42,828 nt of DNA from Oligoflexia bacterium. GTDB taxonomy: Bacteria; Bdellovibrionota; Bacteriovoracia; Bacteriovoracales; Bacteriovoracaceae. The notes beneath the pieces were generated by a model, which ran no database searches, was not told the DNA's origin, and saw only the letters and a list, made by a program, of their open reading frames with translations. The stretch is from the NCBI GenBank assembly GCA_015232355.1, contig JADFZW010000007.1, positions 1-42,828 on the forward strand. Direction: 5' to 3'. Below are positions 1-9,005 of the stretch, one piece after another. Position 1 is the first letter of the stretch. Each line of letters opens with the position of its first letter. The position numbers and the translations under genes were made by a program.

Positions 1-2
1 TT

Positions 3-569
3 TGTTGGGGGTATAATGGCTATAAACAATCAACCCCGCCAGAGGGACTTAGAGATGTTAAAAGTATTGCGCTTGGAGATTGTCATTCTTGTGCTTTAAA
101 AAATGATGGGACTGTTGTTTGTTGGGGGAGAAATCACGAGAAGCAATCAACTCCGCCAGAGGGACTTAGAGATGTTAAAAGTATTGCGCTTGGATATGCT
201 CATTCTTGTGCTTTAAAAAATGATGGGACTGTTGTTTGTTGGGGGGATAATAACTACAAACAATCAACCCCGCCAGAGGGACTTAGAGATGTTAAAAGTA
301 TTGCTCTTGGAGATTATCATTCTTGTGCTTTAAAAAATGATGGGACTGTTGTTTGCTGGGGGAGAAATGTATATAAACAATCAAGAATCCCTTACGATGG
401 AAAAATGTTCTCGTTTTTACTGGGTAGACGTCTTAGAGATGTTAAAAGTATTGCTCTTGGAGGTGAACATTCTTGTGCTGTAAAAAATGATGGGACTGTT
501 GTTTGTTGGGGAAGAAATGGCGATGGCCAATCAACCCCGCCAAGAAATCTCAGAGTAAAAATCGATTAA
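3..569 (+). CDS. RCC1-repeat protein, 3' end only
   Basis: Open frame running in from the left edge and ending with TAA at 567-569. It holds about five RCC1-type repeats of 39 residues with the core HSCALKNDGTVVCWG followed by a STPPEGLRDVKS linker. RCC1 repeats form beta-propeller blades that usually serve as binding surfaces. The penultimate repeat has an insertion (RIPYDGKMFSFL) and the protein ends RVKID; both features recur in the next gene, so the two are tandem paralogues. The start, any signal peptide and any N-terminal domain lie outside the window. Confidence is high for the repeat family and low for biological role. Confidence 0.85.
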   Translation, partial: CWGYNGYKQSTPPEGLRDVKSIALGDCHSCALKNDGTVVCWGRNHEKQSTPPEGLRDVKSIALGYAHSCALKNDGTVVCWGDNNYKQSTPPEGLRDVKSIALGDYHSCALKNDGTVVCWGRNVYKQSRIPYDGKMFSFLLGRRLRDVKSIALGGEHSCAVKNDGTVVCWGRNGDGQSTPPRNLRVKID

Positions 570-2450
570 AAACAGAGGTAGTAATTATGATTAACTTAAT
601 TTTAGCATTGGCTATGAGTACAATGTTTTTTATTGCAAGCGAAGTATGCGCCAGCAATGAAAATCACAAAATCATTGATGGTAAGCTTTATGAAGAAGTG
701 AGCGCGGAGGATACTAGTGGATGTGAAATAATTCTAGAGCAACCATCAAAGCAAATAGATAATTTTCTAGAGGGTGTAAGCTGTGTTGTCTGCAAGGAAA
801 AAATTGCTAAGACATCAGCGTATTGTACCTTAAATAAGTGCAAGCACTCTTACTGTGAAAATTGCTCAAGTAATTTTGGTATAACAAATGGAACGATTAC
901 TGAGTGTTTGTCTGATGGTCAAAGATGTACTAATAAAAATGTTAAACTAAATGAGATAACCATAAACAAACCTTCACCATCAATTAAAAAGAAGTATCGC
1001 GTTTTAGACTTAATTAAAAATAATTATAAAAATCTTAAGTTAGAGAAAATGAACTTACGAGGACTAGAAATAAGTGATGAGAATTTACGAAACAACAACT
1101 TTAACAATTCAATCATGGATGCCAAAACCAGGGATCGTTTTTTGAAGTTAAGGTTTAATTTTAAAAGTAGTATTTGCAAAGATGCCGTTCAATATATTAA
1201 GTTTATAAATGGATTGCAAATAGCGGATAACAACGCAAAGATTGATAGAAAAATAATTGATGACTTTGTTCGAGTGAGCGCTTCTAAATGTATTTTAAAT
1301 GACAATAAGATATTAGACAATGATTCGTTATTGGCAGCACTTTTGAACTCACCATCTGTTGCCGGCAGCTCGCTTTTACTTAAGTCTATTATTCAAGAAT
1401 ATTTTAAAACACACTCTGTACTACAGCTTAATTCTCTGCTTGAAAAAATTAAAAGCGAAGAGACTCATCTTTTATTTAAAAGAGAAGGACTAGATAAGCG
1501 TGCTAGTAGTTACGAAGACTATCTACTGTTAATGACTCCGGTTAAAATGCCAGATCAAAAAGATCAAAATACACTAAAAGAAAGCTATGTTGAAAAATTA
1601 AAAAAGCTTGTTAATGAGACTAAAGATTTTATTTTAGATAAAAGTGAGAGCAAAAGATTCGAAAATGATTGGGAGAAGAAATATCGTAGTTACGGTGATG
1701 AAGAAAATACAGTCTTGGCGCTAGGAGGTTCTCATTCTTGTGCTTTAAAAAATGATGGGACTGTTGTTTGTTGGGGGTATAATGGCTATAAACAATCAAC
1801 CCCGCCAGAGGGACTTAGAGATGTTAAAAGTATTGCTCTTGGATATGCTCATTCTTGTGCTTTGAAAAATGATGGGACTGTTGTTTGTTGGGGAGGTAAT
1901 GGCGATAATAAATCAACTCCGCCAAAGGGACTTAGAGATGTTAAAAGTATTGCGCTTGGAAGTGCTCATTCTTGTGCTTTAAAAAATGATGGGACTGTTT
2001 TTTGTTGGGGAAATAATTACTCAAATCAATCAACCCCGCCAGAGGGTCTTAGAGATGTTAAAAGTATTACTCTTGGATATGCTCATTCTTGTGCTTTGAA
2101 AAATGATGGGACTGTTGTTTGTTGGGGAAATAATTACTCAAATCAATCAACTCCGCCAAAGGGACTTAGAGATGTTAAAAGTATTGCGCTAGGAGGGGAA
2201 CATTCTTGTGCTTTGAAAAATGATGGGACTGTTGTTTGTTGGGGGGATAATCAATATAAACAATCAAGAATCCCTTACGATGGAAAAATGTTCTCGTTTT
2301 TATGGGGTAGAGGTCTTAGAGATGTTAAAAGTATTGCGCTAGGAGGTGCTCATTCTTGTGCTTTAAAAAATGATGGGACTGTTGTTTGTTGGGGGGATAA
2401 TGACTACAATAAATCAACCCCGCCAGAGGGTCTCAGAGTAAAAATCGATT
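60..2450 (+). repeat. 117-bp RCC1 coding repeats in two tandem genes
   Basis: Repeats of 117 nt (39 codons) occur at 3-569 and again at about 1720-2450. Most copies are identical over long stretches, and the longer insertion-bearing copy (near 380-430 and 2270-2315) is in the penultimate place in both genes. This suggests recent duplication or gene conversion and makes the region prone to copy-number change. Confidence 0.9.
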
Positions 2451-2452
2451 AA
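587..2452 (+). CDS. Secreted RCC1-repeat protein with RING-like zinc-finger motif
   Basis: The start is ATG 587 because AGAGG lies just upstream and a signal peptide follows (about residues 1-22, ending VCA); the open frame extends upstream to 503 only as overlap with the previous gene. Residues 66-114 hold a RING-like pattern: C66-x2-C69, C85-x-H87-x2-C90-x2-C93, then C107 and C114. The last pair is spaced six rather than two, so zinc binding is likely but a true RING fold is not certain. Residues about 125-400 are helical-looking and unrecognised. From about residue 408 there are six 39-residue RCC1 repeats, nearly identical in DNA, ending RVKID. RING and RCC1 together recall eukaryotic ubiquitin-ligase architecture, but the signal peptide puts the protein outside the cytoplasm. 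No bacterial function is assigned. Confidence 0.85.
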   Translation: MINLILALAMSTMFFIASEVCASNENHKIIDGKLYEEVSAEDTSGCEIILEQPSKQIDNFLEGVSCVVCKEKIAKTSAYCTLNKCKHSYCENCSSNFGITNGTITECLSDGQRCTNKNVKLNEITINKPSPSIKKKYRVLDLIKNNYKNLKLEKMNLRGLEISDENLRNNNFNNSIMDAKTRDRFLKLRFNFKSSICKDAVQYIKFINGLQIADNNAKIDRKIIDDFVRVSASKCILNDNKILDNDSLLAALLNSPSVAGSSLLLKSIIQEYFKTHSVLQLNSLLEKIKSEETHLLFKREGLDKRASSYEDYLLLMTPVKMPDQKDQNTLKESYVEKLKKLVNETKDFILDKSESKRFENDWEKKYRSYGDEENTVLALGGSHSCALKNDGTVVCWGYNGYKQSTPPEGLRDVKSIALGYAHSCALKNDGTVVCWGGNGDNKSTPPKGLRDVKSIALGSAHSCALKNDGTVFCWGNNYSNQSTPPEGLRDVKSITLGYAHSCALKNDGTVVCWGNNYSNQSTPPKGLRDVKSIALGGEHSCALKNDGTVVCWGDNQYKQSRIPYDGKMFSFLWGRGLRDVKSIALGGAHSCALKNDGTVVCWGDNDYNKSTPPEGLRVKID

Positions 2453-2566
2453 AAACAGAGGTATTGTAGAGGTAGTATAGCAACTTACGTAAAGGTGCCG
2501 GCCGCAAGTTAGTATGCTGCCAACGATAGGAATTTCAAAGGGTGTGTTACGAAGAGATTACGTTAC
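2453..2566. other. Intergenic with remnant of RCC1-gene leader
   Basis: After the second RCC1 stop, the bases TAAAAACAGAGGTA match those after the first RCC1 gene, where they provide the ribosome site of the second gene. Here the copy is followed by a second AGAGGTAGTA but no start codon. It looks like the relic of a further tandem unit. A GC-rich patch near 2495-2512, flanked by AACTT/AAGTT, has no T-tract, so I do not call a terminator. Confidence 0.5.
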
Positions 2567-3328
2567 TTAAAGATCTTTTTTTACAATAGTACTGCTCGCT
2601 TGAGCATTTGGAAAAATTATTACATCAGCAATATTAACATGCTTTGGTCTTGAAACCATAAAATAAATTGTCTCCGCTACATCCTCTGCGCTTAATGGAT
2701 CATATCCCTTATAGACAGAATTCGCACGCTCACTATCTCCTTTAAAGCGCACTAAAGAAAATTCTGTTTGTACTAATCCCGGATGAATAGCACTCACCTT
2801 TATTCCATACTTATGCAAATCCATTCTCATTCCTGCACTTAAAGCATCTACTCCATGTTTAGAGGCACAGTAGACTTGACCATTGGGATAAACTTCTTTG
2901 CCTGCAATGGAGCCAATATTTATTATATGTCCACTTTTTCTCTCCACCATTTGCGGAACAATTGCTTTAGAGACATAGATAAGACCTTTAAGATTTATAT
3001 CTATCATCATCTCAAAGTCATTTAAATCTGCATCTTCAAATGGATGAAGTCCGTGAGCATTGCCAGCATTATTAATAAGAATATCAATTGTTGCAAATTC
3101 TTCAGGAAGATTTTTAATTGAATCAAATACTCTTTGCTTATCACGTACATCAAAAGTTAGGTGATGAACCTTAACAAGTTTACTTAACTTATTTTTTAGC
3201 TCTAACAAACGCTCTTCTCGTCTTCCACAAATTATTAAGTTGATACCATTTTGAGCAAAGATCTCTGCTGTAGCTTTGCCGATACCTGAAGTAGCTCCAG
3301 TAATTAGTGCTAATTTTTTTGTGTTCAT
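2567..3328 (-). CDS. Short-chain dehydrogenase/reductase, YdfG-like
   Basis: 253 residues, the usual length of classical SDR enzymes. Visible motifs are the N-terminal nucleotide-binding TGATSGIG, the NNAG motif, an IGSIAG strand carrying the catalytic Ser, and YCASK with the catalytic Tyr and Lys. The segments DVRDKQRV, NLPEEF, TIDILINNAG and HIINIGS and the C-terminal EFSLVRFKGD resemble E. coli YdfG, an NADP-dependent 3-hydroxy acid/serine dehydrogenase, so a cytoplasmic oxidoreductase on small hydroxy acids is the best guess. GRREER after the second strand favours NADP(H). AAGGA precedes the ATG. It is last in a three-gene minus-strand operon, 14 bases after the phosphoesterase stop. Confidence 0.9.
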   Translation of the reverse strand: MNTKKLALITGATSGIGKATAEIFAQNGINLIICGRREERLLELKNKLSKLVKVHHLTFDVRDKQRVFDSIKNLPEEFATIDILINNAGNAHGLHPFEDADLNDFEMMIDINLKGLIYVSKAIVPQMVERKSGHIINIGSIAGKEVYPNGQVYCASKHGVDALSAGMRMDLHKYGIKVSAIHPGLVQTEFSLVRFKGDSERANSVYKGYDPLSAEDVAETIYFMVSRPKHVNIADVIIFPNAQASSTIVKKDL

Positions 3329-3342
3329 ATTATTTTCATCCT

Positions 3343-4548
3343 TTAATAGTGATAGTTAATAATTGCAATTTCATTTCTAGCATTTAAACGTATAGGTGGC
3401 CCCCAATAACCAGTTCCAGTAGTAACATAGATTTGAGATCTATTGTAATTGGAACTGGAATTAACTTCTATTTGATAGAGACCTTTCAAGTAATAATTTT
3501 TTATCTTCGCAACTAAATTAAATGGAAAAATTTGTCCTCCATGAGTATGACCTGATAGTGCAAGCGCAATCTGCGACGGCGACGACGACGTTGGCGACGA
3601 TTTATAATATTTTAACACAAACTCTCGTGCTTCTCGAGGTTGATGAGCTAACACAATTGTGGGTAGTGAAGGCATTCTTTTTAAACTATCCACCATCTCA
3701 TCCAGTTTTGGAAGATAGATGCCATAACGTTTTCCTGCAGGATCATTTAATCCCAAAATACGAATAGGTTTTTTTCCAATTATTATATTTTGATTAAGTA
3801 GCATTTTAATATTAAATTTCGGGGCCACTCGAATGAACTCTTCCGCGTTCATGTAGTGCTCATGATTTCCTAAAACCATGTATGTTCCAAAAGTGCTCTT
3901 CAGATTTTTTAATCCATCTAAATCTTGTAAAATTTCTGGTATTTTTTTAGGGTTTTGATCTAATAAATCGCCAACAATAAAGACTACATCTGGATTTTGA
4001 GAATTAATCCTTTCTACTATTTTATCTACAGTATTCTTCTTTATTGTTGGGCCCACATGTAGATCAGAGATCAAGGCAATTCTAATGGAGCTCTCACTCC
4101 CAGATTTAGATGATAACGATAAATATAAATCCATTTTATTAATAGTCGGTAGTAACGTTCCAAAATAAAAGCAAGAAGCAATATAAATAAATGATAATGA
4201 TAAAAATAAAATATCAATGATTTTATAGTGCTTACTAAAAAAATCATAGTAATAGCAAAATTTAATCAACTCATACGCCATACCTACAATGAAAAGTTGA
4301 ATAGATAATCCCATAAGAAGAGAACTAATGTAAGTAATGTAATAGTTGTTGATATATTGTGATGATATGAGATAGGTGATGGGTGAAATCAGTAACAAAA
4401 TACAATAAAACAGTATAATTTTTTTTAATTTCGGTCTGGCCAATAGAGCAGCAGAAAAAATTTTAATCGAAAATAAAAATTTTTTAGCTATAAAGTAAGC
4501 AATTAAAAAATTTATCGCTAATATAATTAAAGTAAATGATATCTTCAT
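3343..4548 (-). CDS. Membrane-anchored calcineurin-like metallophosphoesterase
   Basis: 401 residues. The first 130 or so hold about four hydrophobic segments (near 3-25, 43-63, 70-98, 111-133), followed by a metallophosphoesterase domain with all metal-ligand motifs: D162-x-H164, GD194, GNH229E, H302 and GHTH (H334, H336). This is the layout of YkuE/YaeI-type phosphoesterases, which act at the membrane; known members hydrolyse lipid-linked pyrophosphates such as UDP-diacylglucosamine, but this substrate cannot be read from sequence. A Ser-rich loop (SSPTSSSPS, about 317-325) interrupts the C-terminal half. The start overlaps the upstream stop as TAATG, implying translational coupling. Confidence 0.9.
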   Translation of the reverse strand: MKISFTLIILAINFLIAYFIAKKFLFSIKIFSAALLARPKLKKIILFYCILLLISPITYLISSQYINNYYITYISSLLMGLSIQLFIVGMAYELIKFCYYYDFFSKHYKIIDILFLSLSFIYIASCFYFGTLLPTINKMDLYLSLSSKSGSESSIRIALISDLHVGPTIKKNTVDKIVERINSQNPDVVFIVGDLLDQNPKKIPEILQDLDGLKNLKSTFGTYMVLGNHEHYMNAEEFIRVAPKFNIKMLLNQNIIIGKKPIRILGLNDPAGKRYGIYLPKLDEMVDSLKRMPSLPTIVLAHQPREAREFVLKYYKSSPTSSSPSQIALALSGHTHGGQIFPFNLVAKIKNYYLKGLYQIEVNSSSNYNRSQIYVTTGTGYWGPPIRLNARNEIAIINYHY

Positions 4549-5372
4549 TATTTTTTACATTCTCTACATTCTTTACAGAAACGCTTTAGTATTGGGAATG
4601 GATCACTCAACTGTTTTGCTATCGTATGCGTATATTCAGGATGCCATTGAACTCCTAAGATAAAAGGATATTTGGAATTTTTAGAATTTTTTTTATCATT
4701 AGCATGTGAATACGCTTCTATCAATCCATCAGGAACAGAGAGTGCTTCCACTTTCAATCCTTTTCCTAAAACTTTTATTCCTTGATGATGAACTGAATTT
4801 ACTAAAATTGAGTCTTTTTTTCTATCACGATAACAATAATCAAGTATTCCTCCTGCAACTAAATCTACTCTATGTTTTATACGATCAAATTTTTGATAGT
4901 CTCTATGCTTAGGAACGGGAACTATCTCCTCATTAGTAAATTCTGAGAGTGAAAATTGAGATGGAAGATCCTGATACAAGCTACCTCCGAAGTATACGTT
5001 TAATATCTGACAACCTCGGCATATGGCCAAAATTGGTTTGCCATACTTTATTGCCAAATCTATTACCATAAATTCGTACTCATCCCGTCTGGGATCTCCT
5101 GGCCAACGGACAGGATCTATGGCCCTCTCTCCATAGTTTTTAGGAGCAACATCATCACCACCAGTTAAAATTACACCATCTAATTCTTGAATTATTTTTT
5201 TTAAATACTTTATATCTAAATTAGGTATCGCAATAGGAAGAACGCCAACACCAGCTTGAACAACAAAAGAATACATATCCTCCACTACTTTTAAAAAACC
5301 TTTTGGTGAAGCAGTGTCTTTTTTGGGATAGATAAACCCAGAAGATAAACCTATTTTAAGCATATCTTTCAT
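4548..5372 (-). CDS. Class I glutamine amidotransferase-like hydrolase (PuuD-like)
   Basis: I place the start at 5372 (MKDMLKIGL) because AGAAGGAAATGA sits directly in front of it; an in-frame ATG at 5399 has no such site and would add a Lys-rich stretch. The protein has the gamma-glutamyl-GABA hydrolase (peptidase C26) signature: LTGGDDVAP, RDEYE, the nucleophile elbow AICRGCQ (C118) and VQWHPEY (H244, E246). PuuD-type enzymes cleave gamma-glutamyl amides in polyamine breakdown, but no other puu gene is nearby, so the substrate is open. It is first in the operon with the phosphoesterase and the dehydrogenase, in the cytoplasm. Confidence 0.88.
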   Translation of the reverse strand: MKDMLKIGLSSGFIYPKKDTASPKGFLKVVEDMYSFVVQAGVGVLPIAIPNLDIKYLKKIIQELDGVILTGGDDVAPKNYGERAIDPVRWPGDPRRDEYEFMVIDLAIKYGKPILAICRGCQILNVYFGGSLYQDLPSQFSLSEFTNEEIVPVPKHRDYQKFDRIKHRVDLVAGGILDYCYRDRKKDSILVNSVHHQGIKVLGKGLKVEALSVPDGLIEAYSHANDKKNSKNSKYPFILGVQWHPEYTHTIAKQLSDPFPILKRFCKECRECKK

Positions 5373-5495
5373 TTCATTTCCTTCTTTCTTTTTTTTCATT
5401 TTTAATGTCGTATAAATTAAGATAAATTAAATTTAAATCAATTTATCAACCTACACAATACCCAATATCCAATATCCAATATTCAAGAGGTGCAA
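5373..5495. promoter_or_regulatory. Divergent promoter region with 7-bp repeats
   Basis: Very AT-rich spacer between the divergent amidotransferase and phosphatase genes, with TATAAATT-like candidate -10 sequences near 5410. Three tandem CAATATC-type heptamers (5463-5483) lie just before the phosphatase ribosome site AAGAGG (5485-5490). Confidence 0.4.
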
Positions 5496-6317
5496 ATGTA
5501 TCGTCGATATTTTAATTTTATAGTCAGCACAATCATACTATTCAGCGGCTGTGCTGGAGTAAAAAGAGAGATTGGAGAATCATTTTCTACCAACAATGAT
5601 CACATGATTATGTCTGTACTCTGGACTCAAAAAGCAGCTGAGTATCGGGCCCTTTGTTATCAAGCGTACAACATGGCCAAAATTAAATTGGATCAAGAAC
5701 TACAAAAGTTAAAAAGAGATAAAACAAAAACAAAATCAAAACCAGCAGTAGTTTTAGATTTAGATGAGACAATTTTAGACAACTCTTTTTATCAAGCAAA
5801 ATTAATTACATCAAATACATCTTACCCTGATGGATGGAAAGAGTGGGAAGCAAAATCATTGGCAACAGCAGTCCCTGGTGCACTGGAATTTCTAAGATAC
5901 GCAGAATCAAAAAAAATAAATATCTTCTATCTCACCAATAGAAAAATTGAGAGTGAAGAATCAACAGTTATTAATCTGACAAAACTTGGTTTTCCTATTA
6001 ATAAAGAGAGTCTGATAATGCGTTCGGAAAAAGATTCTTTGAGTATGAAGAGAAGAAGAGAACAAATTGCTTTAAAATATCATATTGTTTTGTTAATAGG
6101 AGATAGTTTAAGTGATTTTTCTGAAATCTTTGAAAATGCCAGCGTGACCGACAGATTCAAAGAGGTGGATAGAGTCAGTGGTGAGTTTGGTAACAATTAT
6201 ATTATTTTGCCAAATTCCATGTATGGTAGCTGGGAAGGGGCCATTTACGAATATAAATCAAACAAGTCTGACAAGGAGCGTGCGCAGGATAGATTAAAAG
6301 CATTGATTACATACTAA
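5496..6317 (+). CDS. Lipoprotein e(P4)-type acid phosphatase (HAD class B/C)
   Basis: 273 residues from ATG 5496, five bases after AAGAGG; an in-frame GTG at 5490 overlaps that site and is unlikely. A type II signal sequence ends FSGC19. HAD phosphatase motifs follow: DLDETILDN (D88, D90), LTNR (T147), Lys in SMKRRRE (K185) and GDSLSDF (D203, D207). The segment TQKAAEYRALCYQAYNMAK, before the HAD core, is typical of the 5'-nucleotidase, lipoprotein e(P4) family, which dephosphorylates nucleotides or NMN outside the inner membrane to allow nucleoside uptake. Expected to sit in the outer membrane facing the periplasm. It may be co-transcribed with the FKBP gene 76 bases downstream. Confidence 0.88.
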   Translation: MYRRYFNFIVSTIILFSGCAGVKREIGESFSTNNDHMIMSVLWTQKAAEYRALCYQAYNMAKIKLDQELQKLKRDKTKTKSKPAVVLDLDETILDNSFYQAKLITSNTSYPDGWKEWEAKSLATAVPGALEFLRYAESKKINIFYLTNRKIESEESTVINLTKLGFPINKESLIMRSEKDSLSMKRRREQIALKYHIVLLIGDSLSDFSEIFENASVTDRFKEVDRVSGEFGNNYIILPNSMYGSWEGAIYEYKSNKSDKERAQDRLKALITY

Positions 6318-6393
6318 CATATTGCTGATATAGTATTTAAAAAGTATTTAAAAATTAAAGTTCATTTTAAATCACAAAAAGGATGGTTATTTT

Positions 6394-7158
6394 ATGTTTG
6401 AAAGAAAAACGTTTACAAAAATTTTCGGTCTTCTATTAATTGTTTCTTTGGCAACAGCATTTATCGGTTGTCAAAAGAAGGGTGAAGTTAAATTGAAGAG
6501 CGAAGATGATAAGGTTCTCTACGCTATGGGTGTTATGTTCGGTGGTAGAATGGCCGACATTAAGTTAACTGAAGCAGAATTGGATATTCTCTTAAAAGGT
6601 TTTAAAGATTCTTCTCTAAATAAAAAACCTGAAATTGAAATCAAAGATTATCAAATGAAGGTAAGAGATTTCTTCATGAAGAGAATGCAAGTTGGTGCTG
6701 AAAATAATAAGAAAATCGGTATAGATTATTTAGAAAAATTTATTAAAGATGAAGGAGCAAAGAAAACTGCATCAGGCCTTGCTTACAAAGTTTTAGTTGA
6801 AGGTAAAGGCAAGCAACCTGCGGCCACAGATACTGTTGAAGTTCACTACAAAGGAACTTTGATTGATGGTACAGTATTTGATTCATCTTATGAAAGAAAT
6901 CAAAAAGTAACTTTCCCACTTAATCGTGTTATCAAAGGTTGGACTGAAGGTCTTCAATTACTTAAAGAGGGTGGAAAAATTAAATTAGTTATTCCTCCAG
7001 ATTTAGGTTATGGCGATGCCGGTGCTCCTCCAAAAATTCCTGGTGGTTCTGCTCTAGTATTTGAAGTAGAATTATTTAAAATTGTTGATGCTGCAAAAGC
7101 AGCTCCAGCTGCACCAGCGGCAGCTCCTGCTGACAAAAGTAAAAAGAAAGGCAAGTAA
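6394..7158 (+). CDS. FKBP-type peptidyl-prolyl isomerase lipoprotein
   Basis: 254 residues with AAGGATGG upstream. A lipoprotein signal ends FIGC26. Residues about 35-115 form a helical FKBP_N dimerisation region (SEDDKVLYAMGVMFG, then ELDILLKGFKD), followed by an FKBP domain (about 118-230) containing VEVHYKGTLIDGTVFDSSYER, the core VIKGWTEGLQLL and the closing IPPDLGYGDAG and VFEVELFKI. This matches the Mip/FkpA class that folds or chaperones exported proteins in the periplasm. The tail is an Ala/Pro then Lys-rich stretch (APAAPAAAPADKSKKKGK) that may contact the cell wall. The gene ends 9 bases from the convergent next gene. Confidence 0.92.
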   Translation: MFERKTFTKIFGLLLIVSLATAFIGCQKKGEVKLKSEDDKVLYAMGVMFGGRMADIKLTEAELDILLKGFKDSSLNKKPEIEIKDYQMKVRDFFMKRMQVGAENNKKIGIDYLEKFIKDEGAKKTASGLAYKVLVEGKGKQPAATDTVEVHYKGTLIDGTVFDSSYERNQKVTFPLNRVIKGWTEGLQLLKEGGKIKLVIPPDLGYGDAGAPPKIPGGSALVFEVELFKIVDAAKAAPAAPAAAPADKSKKKGK

Positions 7159-7167
7159 TTTTTAATT

Positions 7168-8754
7168 TTATTCTTCCTTTTTCCTCTTACGAATTCCTTT
7201 AGATTCTTTTTCTTTCGCTTTATCACGTTTTCTTTTAAATCCAGTTTTTCCTTTCTTTAATTCTTTTTGTTTATCAATTAAATTTTGATAATAATCTTTT
7301 AATTTTTTCTTTCCCTCTTGTGATTCAAAGAATTTTTGAACTGCTGTTATGTATGGAAGATCATCCCAATCTGGTTCTTCTACATAACCTCCTTTATTTT
7401 TTTCTATGAACTTTTTCTCGAATTCATTTACCTCATTATCATTATCATTTGACGAATTAAAGGGAACTATATTAGCACCTAACTCCTGATTAATTGTTTT
7501 AATATAGCTAACTATCTGGCGCTTATTCCAATTATCAAGAACATTTGCATTTATTCCGCGCGGACCCTCATCCATTCTCCAGGTAGTATTTGAACTATAG
7601 GGATGAATAAAACTATCAATAACATTTCCCCAATCCTTATCCTTAGTATAACCACCATCTTGTACGCCTATATTCTTATCGATTAGAGGAGAAATTACCT
7701 TAGAAACTACATCAACAAAGTGAGAATCGGAGTTATCACGATATATAATTTCCTTAGGATTAAGATCAGTATCAAAACGTTTTAACATATTTTGCGAATT
7801 AGGAGTCAACATCTGCAGACCATATCTTAAGAGATGTTTTGCTTTACATCTTCCCATAGCATCTGCAAATTCTCTTCCCCAAAAATCTTCAAAACTCTCA
7901 TTTTTATATTTAGCAATCTCTGTTCCAACATAGGGAATACTTAAAAGAGGTACATAGATATTTCCGTCTTGAAGTGGAGTTAAATCTCTAATTAGATAAC
8001 CCTCTTCTGATTTTTTCAAACTAATATATCCAAGTTCTTTTAAAAATTTACAATCCTTTTCTTCTCCAATTAACTTATCAACCTTCTCCATATAATTGGT
8101 TCTCGCTCGTCCATATTGTCCATCTAATTTCATCTCTGCCTTACAGGGTTGATAAATATTTTCTTTAACAAAGTTAGTTCCTAGTTTAATTCCAAAGGGA
8201 TTTACGCCTTCAGGTACACCCACCTTTGATCTAGATGCCAAATTTCTCATTGGCATAAATTGCAATTTTGCTTTATTTTTTTTACGCCATCTTTCTAATC
8301 TTGTCTGACCAGCAACTTTGGGATCTGTATTTAAAGGATGTATTGGAAATAAAACTCGGTGTCCTCTACCGGACTTAACCTTTAAGCAATTAAGTAGATC
8401 ATCAGGAAAAGATTTATCTAAATCCATATCTACCATATGAAAAGGATAGGTCACTACTGGTGCTTGAACTGTCTCTGTACCCTGGCACATTTCAGGAACA
8501 TTATCCACCTCTTCCATAGTTACTTCCATCTCAAATGGATTTTGTATATTTGGAAGAGTCTTGTCCTCACTTCCCATTCCACTAAAAAAAATCTCCTTTA
8601 ATTTTTCTTGTTTCTCCTTTGGTAGTTCAGGAAGAAAAATTTTAGATTTAAATTTAGATTCATTTGAAGCAAATAATAAGTTCGAGTACAAGAACGAGTT
8701 GATTAACATAAAAAATAAGATAATAAATTTAATTTTTTTCTGATGTTGTTTCAT
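7168..8754 (-). CDS. Exported protein of unknown function
   Basis: 528 residues from ATG 8754, chosen because AGGAG lies eight bases upstream and a signal peptide follows (KKIKFIILFFMLINSFLYS, ending LFAS); the frame is open to 8796. I recognise no family. The mature protein is soluble-looking, has about six cysteines, and contains WGREFADAMGRCKAK, HPYSSNTTWRMDEGPRGI and a C-terminal Lys/Arg-rich tail (KGKTGFKRKRDKAKEKESK, KRKKEE) that could bind nucleic acid or anionic polymers. It is transcribed toward the FKBP gene. Confidence 0.75.
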   Translation of the reverse strand: MKQHQKKIKFIILFFMLINSFLYSNLLFASNESKFKSKIFLPELPKEKQEKLKEIFFSGMGSEDKTLPNIQNPFEMEVTMEEVDNVPEMCQGTETVQAPVVTYPFHMVDMDLDKSFPDDLLNCLKVKSGRGHRVLFPIHPLNTDPKVAGQTRLERWRKKNKAKLQFMPMRNLASRSKVGVPEGVNPFGIKLGTNFVKENIYQPCKAEMKLDGQYGRARTNYMEKVDKLIGEEKDCKFLKELGYISLKKSEEGYLIRDLTPLQDGNIYVPLLSIPYVGTEIAKYKNESFEDFWGREFADAMGRCKAKHLLRYGLQMLTPNSQNMLKRFDTDLNPKEIIYRDNSDSHFVDVVSKVISPLIDKNIGVQDGGYTKDKDWGNVIDSFIHPYSSNTTWRMDEGPRGINANVLDNWNKRQIVSYIKTINQELGANIVPFNSSNDNDNEVNEFEKKFIEKNKGGYVEEPDWDDLPYITAVQKFFESQEGKKKLKDYYQNLIDKQKELKKGKTGFKRKRDKAKEKESKGIRKRKKEE

Positions 8755-9005
8755 TTTTGTTAGCTCCTGTTTATTTTCAATAGAATCAATAATCACCTAT
8801 CATTATGAATTAAAGTTATCATTTAATGGAAAAATATTTTTAAATAATTTTAATTAAAATACTTTTAAATTGAAATTTAATGAAAGCTTCCAATGATTTG
8901 TATTACTTATTGAAAAAATAAAATTCGAATTTATCAATAAATTACATTTGATTTTGATTTCTAATTATTTAATGATTGCCAAAAAAATTTGTTCGTAAAT
9001 AAAGA
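8755..9005. other. AT-rich intergenic spacer
   Basis: About 250 bases of very AT-rich DNA between two minus-strand genes. It should hold the promoter of the exported-protein gene. No open frame, stem-loop with T-tract or RNA gene was recognised. Confidence 0.4.

Noticed and set aside
503..586. Upstream extension of the second RCC1 gene
   Set aside because: It overlaps the end of the previous gene in another phase; a signal peptide and AGAGG support ATG 587.
2480..2520. Possible terminator stem around the GC-rich patch
   Set aside because: Arms are short and there is no T-tract on either strand.
3522..3767. Plus-strand open frame of 81 codons
   Set aside because: Antisense to the phosphoesterase domain with intact GHTH and NHE motifs; no ribosome site.
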